Shown one piece after another: positions 31,562 through 34,702 of a stretch of DNA of 34,702 nucleotides (position 1 is the first letter of the stretch; each line of letters starts with the position of its first letter). The stretch spans positions 1 to 34,702 of the forward strand of contig JAAYQU010000011.1 in NCBI GenBank assembly GCA_012519055.1, given 5' to 3'. The stretch is from Bacteroidales bacterium. GTDB taxonomy: Bacteria > Bacteroidota > Bacteroidia > Bacteroidales > Salinivirgaceae. The notes beneath the pieces are model-generated. The model saw only the letters and a list, made by a program, of their open reading frames with translations. It did not search any database and was not told the DNA's origin. The position numbers and the translations under genes are program-made.

Positions 31562-31588
31562 CAATTGATAATTGCTAATTGTTCATTG
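31562..31588 (-). repeat. CAAT-rich dispersed repeat, copy C (right arm, inverted)
   Basis: The reverse complement reads CAATGAACAATTAGCAATTA then TCAATTG, matching the left arm at 31488-31507 apart from a small insertion. The pair could fold into a long hairpin enclosing the degenerate palindrome, between two converging genes, and may serve as a terminator. Confidence 0.65.
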
Positions 31589-31596
31589 TTCTGAGG

Positions 31597-33387
31597 CTAA
31601 TCGAGTTTCAATATCGCAAGGAAAGCCTTTTGTGGAACCTCCACATTACCAACCTGCCTCATTCGCTTTTTCCCTTTTTTCTGTTTCTCTAACAGTTTTC
31701 TCTTACGAGAAATATCCCCACCATAACATTTTGCGGTAACATCTTTACGAACAGCTTTCACTGTCTCACGTGCAATAATTTTAGATCCAATTGCCGCCTG
31801 TATTGCAACATCAAATTGTTGACGTGGAATAAGCTCCTTAAGTTTTTCACAAATTCTTCGACCGAAATCATACGCATTGTCAACATGTAACAGTGCTGAA
31901 AGTGCGTCAACATTCTCTCCATTTAAAAGAATATCCAGCCTGACAAGCTTGGCAGGTCGATAATCTGTAATATGATAATCAAACGAAGCATAACCTTTTG
32001 ATACGCTCTTTAACTTGTCGTAAAAGTCGATAACAATCTCAGACAGAGGCATATCAAAATTTATTTCAACACGATTGCCCGTTAAAAAAATCTGATTTTT
32101 CAGTTCGCCCCTTTTGCCAATACAAAGTGTCATTATAGAGCCTAAAAACTCTGTAGATGTAATAATTTGTGCACTTATGAATGGTTCCTCAATGTGTTCA
32201 ATATGATTTACCGGTGGTAAGCCTGCAGGATTATGTACTTCTATAATTTCACCTTTTGTTGTATGCACCTTATAACTAACGTTTGGAACTGTTGTAATAA
32301 CGTCCATGTCGAATTCCCGCTCTAACCGTTCTTGCACAATTTCCATATGTAAAAGTCCAAGAAATCCGCAACGAAATCCAAATCCCAATGCCATTGAAGA
32401 TTCAGGTTCAAACGTAAGAGAAGCGTCATTAAGCTGCAACTTTTCTATAGATGCCCTCAAGTCTTCATAATCATCAGGATCAACGGGATAAAGACCTGCA
32501 AATACCATAGGTTTCACATCTTCGAATCCTGCAATTGCTTTTGCACATGGCCTATCAACATGGGTAATTGTGTCGCCAACTTTAACTTCACGAGCCGCTT
32601 TAATGCCACTTATTAAATAACCCACATCTCCTGCACTTAGCTTATCTGTAGGTGAATATCCAAGTTTAAGAACCCCTATCTCGTCGGCATAATACTCTCT
32701 TTTGGTATTATAAAATTTCACATGGTCTTTTGCTTTAATTGTTCCGTTTAGAATCTTAAAATAAGTGACAATTCCTCTAAACTGATTGAATACACTGTCA
32801 AAAATCAATGCTTCTAATGGAGCATTAGGATCGCCGACAGGTGCGGGTACGCGTTCTACTATTGCAGATAAAATCAACTCAACCCCTAATCCTGTTTTTC
32901 CAGAGGCTTCAATTATTTCATCGCGCTTGCAACCAAGTAAATCAACTATTTGATCTTTAACTTCTTCGGGCATCGCATTGGGAAGATCCATTTTATTCAA
33001 AATTGGAATAATCTCAAGATCATGCTCTATGGCCATGTACAAATTACTAATGGTTTGAGCTTGAATCCCTTGAGTTGCATCTACGATAAGTAAAGCTCCC
33101 TCACATGCAGCTATTGAACGAGAAACCTCGTATGAAAAATCAACGTGTCCCGGTGTATCAATCAAATTTAAAATATAATCCTGATTATCGGCGTGTTTGT
33201 AGTTCATTTGAATGGCGTGACTTTTAATTGTTATCCCACGCTCACGTTCAAGATCCATGCTATCTAACACCTGACTACGTTGTTCACGTTCAGATATTGA
33301 GTTTGTTGATTGTAATAATCTATCAGCCAAAGTACTCTTACCATGGTCGATGTGTGCAATAATGCAAAAGTTGCGGATCTTGTTCAT
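31597..33387 (-). CDS. lepA: Elongation factor 4 (back-translocating GTPase)
   Basis: A 596-residue ribosome-associated GTPase that acts on stalled or misregistered elongation complexes. G1 is [15 protein letters not shown] near residue 9, G3 is DTPGH, G4 is NKMD, and the effector segment is [12 protein letters not shown]. The EF4-specific C-terminal domain is present (TYRP-like [66 protein letters not shown]). The length is typical. A candidate -7 element on the minus strand is at 33489-33496. Confidence 0.97.
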   Translation of the reverse strand: MNKIRNFCIIAHIDHGKSTLADRLLQSTNSISEREQRSQVLDSMDLERERGITIKSHAIQMNYKHADNQDYILNLIDTPGHVDFSYEVSRSIAACEGALLIVDATQGIQAQTISNLYMAIEHDLEIIPILNKMDLPNAMPEEVKDQIVDLLGCKRDEIIEASGKTGLGVELILSAIVERVPAPVGDPNAPLEALIFDSVFNQFRGIVTYFKILNGTIKAKDHVKFYNTKREYYADEIGVLKLGYSPTDKLSAGDVGYLISGIKAAREVKVGDTITHVDRPCAKAIAGFEDVKPMVFAGLYPVDPDDYEDLRASIEKLQLNDASLTFEPESSMALGFGFRCGFLGLLHMEIVQERLEREFDMDVITTVPNVSYKVHTTKGEIIEVHNPAGLPPVNHIEHIEEPFISAQIITSTEFLGSIMTLCIGKRGELKNQIFLTGNRVEINFDMPLSEIVIDFYDKLKSVSKGYASFDYHITDYRPAKLVRLDILLNGENVDALSALLHVDNAYDFGRRICEKLKELIPRQQFDVAIQAAIGSKIIARETVKAVRKDVTAKCYGGDISRKRKLLEKQKKGKKRMRQVGNVEVPQKAFLAILKLD

Positions 33388-33488
33388 TTAATTACCGGTT
33401 TTTATATGTTCTAAAATCGGGGTAAATAGTTGTTCTGTAATTTACTAAGAATATCTATCAAATCCAATCAATAACTTTGATCGGAGCG

Positions 33489-33496
33489 CAAAATTA
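33489..33496 (-). promoter_or_regulatory. Candidate lepA -7 element
   Basis: The minus strand reads TAATTTTG, about 100 nt before the lepA ATG. No correctly spaced TTTG is present, so confidence is low. Confidence 0.4.
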
Positions 33497-33722
33497 CAAA
33501 AAAAATAAATAAGGTTAATAATATTTGGAAATTAGACAAAAAGCAATCAAATAAAATATAGATAAATATTATTACATATCTTTTAACATTTGAATAATAT
33601 TCAGGCAAAATTATCCTTACAAGTTATACGCTACATACGTGCATTTTGCTGATACAAAGTGCATAGAAAAACATGTTAAGCAATAACACTATTATATCTT
33701 TTTATTATAATTTAAGTGTTCG

Positions 33723-33754
33723 TTTTAAAAACCAAGCAAAAATTAATATATTTG
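33723..33754 (+). promoter_or_regulatory. Promoter of the GAF sensor gene
   Basis: TTTT (33723-33726), a 20-nt spacer, TATATTTG (33747-33754). The ATG at 33871 is about 115 nt downstream, leaving a long leader. Confidence 0.6.
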
Positions 33755-33870
33755 GTACTTTAAAGTATTAACTTGGCAAAACAAATTAATCAAGTAGGTA
33801 TTAATCACCAAGCTGATTTACAGGTAGAAAATAAAACTGTAACCATATTTGATTCAAAACAGAACCTGTT

Positions 33871-34702
33871 ATGGCAAATAAAAATCGTCTTACTCACACA
33901 TTTACAATTGGAGGAGTTGTTTTAGGTCTTATTCTAACCTTTTTTATAATTAAGGGTGTTCTTGATTATCAGAACCAGACCATGACTTTTTCTAATATTA
34001 AAGCTCTCCATAGGTATTCAATATTTTTCCTTGTTGACTTACTACCAGTCATTTTGGGGCTATTTGCACGTTTCTGCGGGCTGTTTTTTGAGGGCAGAAT
34101 TAATCTGCTTTCCGAACAGCTTCACGTACTCAATCAACGTTCAGCAAAATTACAAACTTTTGCAGAGGATATTCTTCAAGGTAAAATCGATTCGGACTAC
34201 GACACAAAATTGTTTACCGACAAGTTGGGTCAAACTTTAGTTAACATTGTTGAAAACATAAAAAGCAATAAAGATGCTGAAGAACAACGCAAAAAAGAGG
34301 ATTTTGAGAGAAATTGGATTGCTGAAGGATTAGCACGTTTTGGAGAAATTTTAAGGCGCAATAACGACAACATAGAGTTGCTGTCGTTAGAAGTTATAAG
34401 CAATATGTGTAAATATGTAGGAACTGCTCAAGGAGGCTTTTACATATTAAATGACGAGGATGAACATGATGTTCATTTCCAACTAACAGCTCATTTTGCA
34501 TATGATCGCCAAAAATACAATAAGAAAAGAATAGAGTGGAATGAAGGTCTTATTGGACGTTCGGCATTCGAAAAGCGAATACTTGTACTGGATGACGTCC
34601 CCGATGATTATCTGGAAATAACAAGCGGGTTAGGTCAGTCAAATCCACGAAACTTATTAATAGCTCCTTTAAAATACAATGATGAAGTGCACGGCGTTAT
34701 TG
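33871..34702 (+). CDS. Membrane-anchored GAF-domain sensor (partial, runs off the window)
   Basis: The frame is open from the ATG at 33871 to the last base, giving 277 codons without a stop. Two hydrophobic helices lie at residues about 11-33 (FTIGGVVLGLILTFFIIKGV) and 49-70 (RYSIFFLVDLLPVILGLFAR), with only a short loop between them and so no periplasmic sensing domain. A HAMP-like stretch follows (FAEDILQGKIDSDY), then a helical linker with NWIAEGLARFGEILRR and a GAF domain (YVGTAQGGFYILND, HFAYDRQKYNKK, NEGLIGRS). From the HAMP-like part on it is homologous to residues 250-430 of the sensor at 6342-7949. The output domain lies beyond the window, so the signalling mode is unknown. Confidence 0.85.
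   Translation, partial: MANKNRLTHTFTIGGVVLGLILTFFIIKGVLDYQNQTMTFSNIKALHRYSIFFLVDLLPVILGLFARFCGLFFEGRINLLSEQLHVLNQRSAKLQTFAEDILQGKIDSDYDTKLFTDKLGQTLVNIVENIKSNKDAEEQRKKEDFERNWIAEGLARFGEILRRNNDNIELLSLEVISNMCKYVGTAQGGFYILNDEDEHDVHFQLTAHFAYDRQKYNKKRIEWNEGLIGRSAFEKRILVLDDVPDDYLEITSGLGQSNPRNLLIAPLKYNDEVHGVI

Larger units (their letters stand above)
33388..33870. other. Intergenic region between diverging lepA and GAF sensor genes
   Basis: This 483-bp AT-rich gap holds a candidate lepA promoter element (33489-33496) and a full promoter for the right-hand gene (33723-33754). Between about 33500 and 33720 no feature was recognised. Confidence 0.6.

Noticed and set aside
33774-33926. Short frame from a TTG at 33774 (about 50 codons, opening LAKQINQVGINHQ) overlapping the GAF sensor start
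   Set aside because: It has no ATG, no recognisable family and overlaps the well-supported gene at 33871 in another frame. It could be a leader peptide, but nothing in the sequence requires that.

Overview
The window is AT-rich DNA from a member of the Bacteroidota, probably an anaerobic or microaerobic Bacteroidales/Marinilabiliales-like lineage (inference). The sequence evidence is: type IX secretion C-terminal sorting domains; a MurF-alanine racemase fusion; a fused gamma-alpha 2-oxoacid:ferredoxin oxidoreductase; a CarboxypepD_reg domain joined to an outer-membrane porin; and many promoters of the Bacteroidota form TTTG-N19-21-TAnnTTTG with no strong Shine-Dalgarno sequences. No 16S rRNA is present, so a finer placement is not possible.

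Layout. Positions 1-2904 hold two tandem T9SS surface or secreted proteins, the first cut by the window edge. Two hairpins separate them from the minus-strand korAB pair (3111-5974). Six co-directional minus-strand genes follow (6342-13531). In transcription order they are an OprO/P-type porin, a lamin-tail-domain lipoprotein, a CYTH-like protein of unknown function, a CYTH (triphosphate tunnel) protein, an SLC13/DASS anion symporter, and a Cache-HAMP-GAF membrane sensor. Together they suggest uptake and handling of anions, perhaps phosphate or polyphosphate; this is inference. Next on the minus strand are murF-alr, tdk, a LuxE/PaaK-like adenylating enzyme and tRNA-Val (13897-18256).

Positions 18378-23157 look like an accessory region on the plus strand. 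It has two tandem-duplicated lipoproteins that share a duplicated leader, a 133-bp inverted-repeat segment, a lipoprotein followed 6 nt later by a TTG-started B12-binding/radical SAM protein, and a small CarboxypepD_reg-like exported protein. Housekeeping-type genes resume with a branching enzyme (23339-25351), a divergent mevalonate-diphosphate-decarboxylase-like protein (25493-26521), tRNA-Leu and tRNA-Gly on minus, and tRNA-Phe on plus. They continue with an MBL-fold hydrolase, a convergent LPP20-like lipoprotein, a sodium:solute symporter, tRNA-Asn, a two-domain VOC protein and lepA (to 33387). The right edge cuts a second GAF sensor (33871-34702, open-ended) that is homologous to the one at 6342-7949.

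Small dispersed repeats mark several gene boundaries: a 28-bp perfect palindrome, a CAAT-rich repeat that often lies beside it, and a short GGTCACT...AGTGAC inverted repeat. At two places the CAAT repeat supplies the stop codon of the preceding gene. No CRISPR array, transposase, integrase, phage gene or recognisable defence system was found. The items most worth a second look are the putative anion/phosphate cluster with its CYTH-like protein, the divergent decarboxylase homologue, the lipoprotein plus TTG-start radical SAM pair, and the composite repeat.
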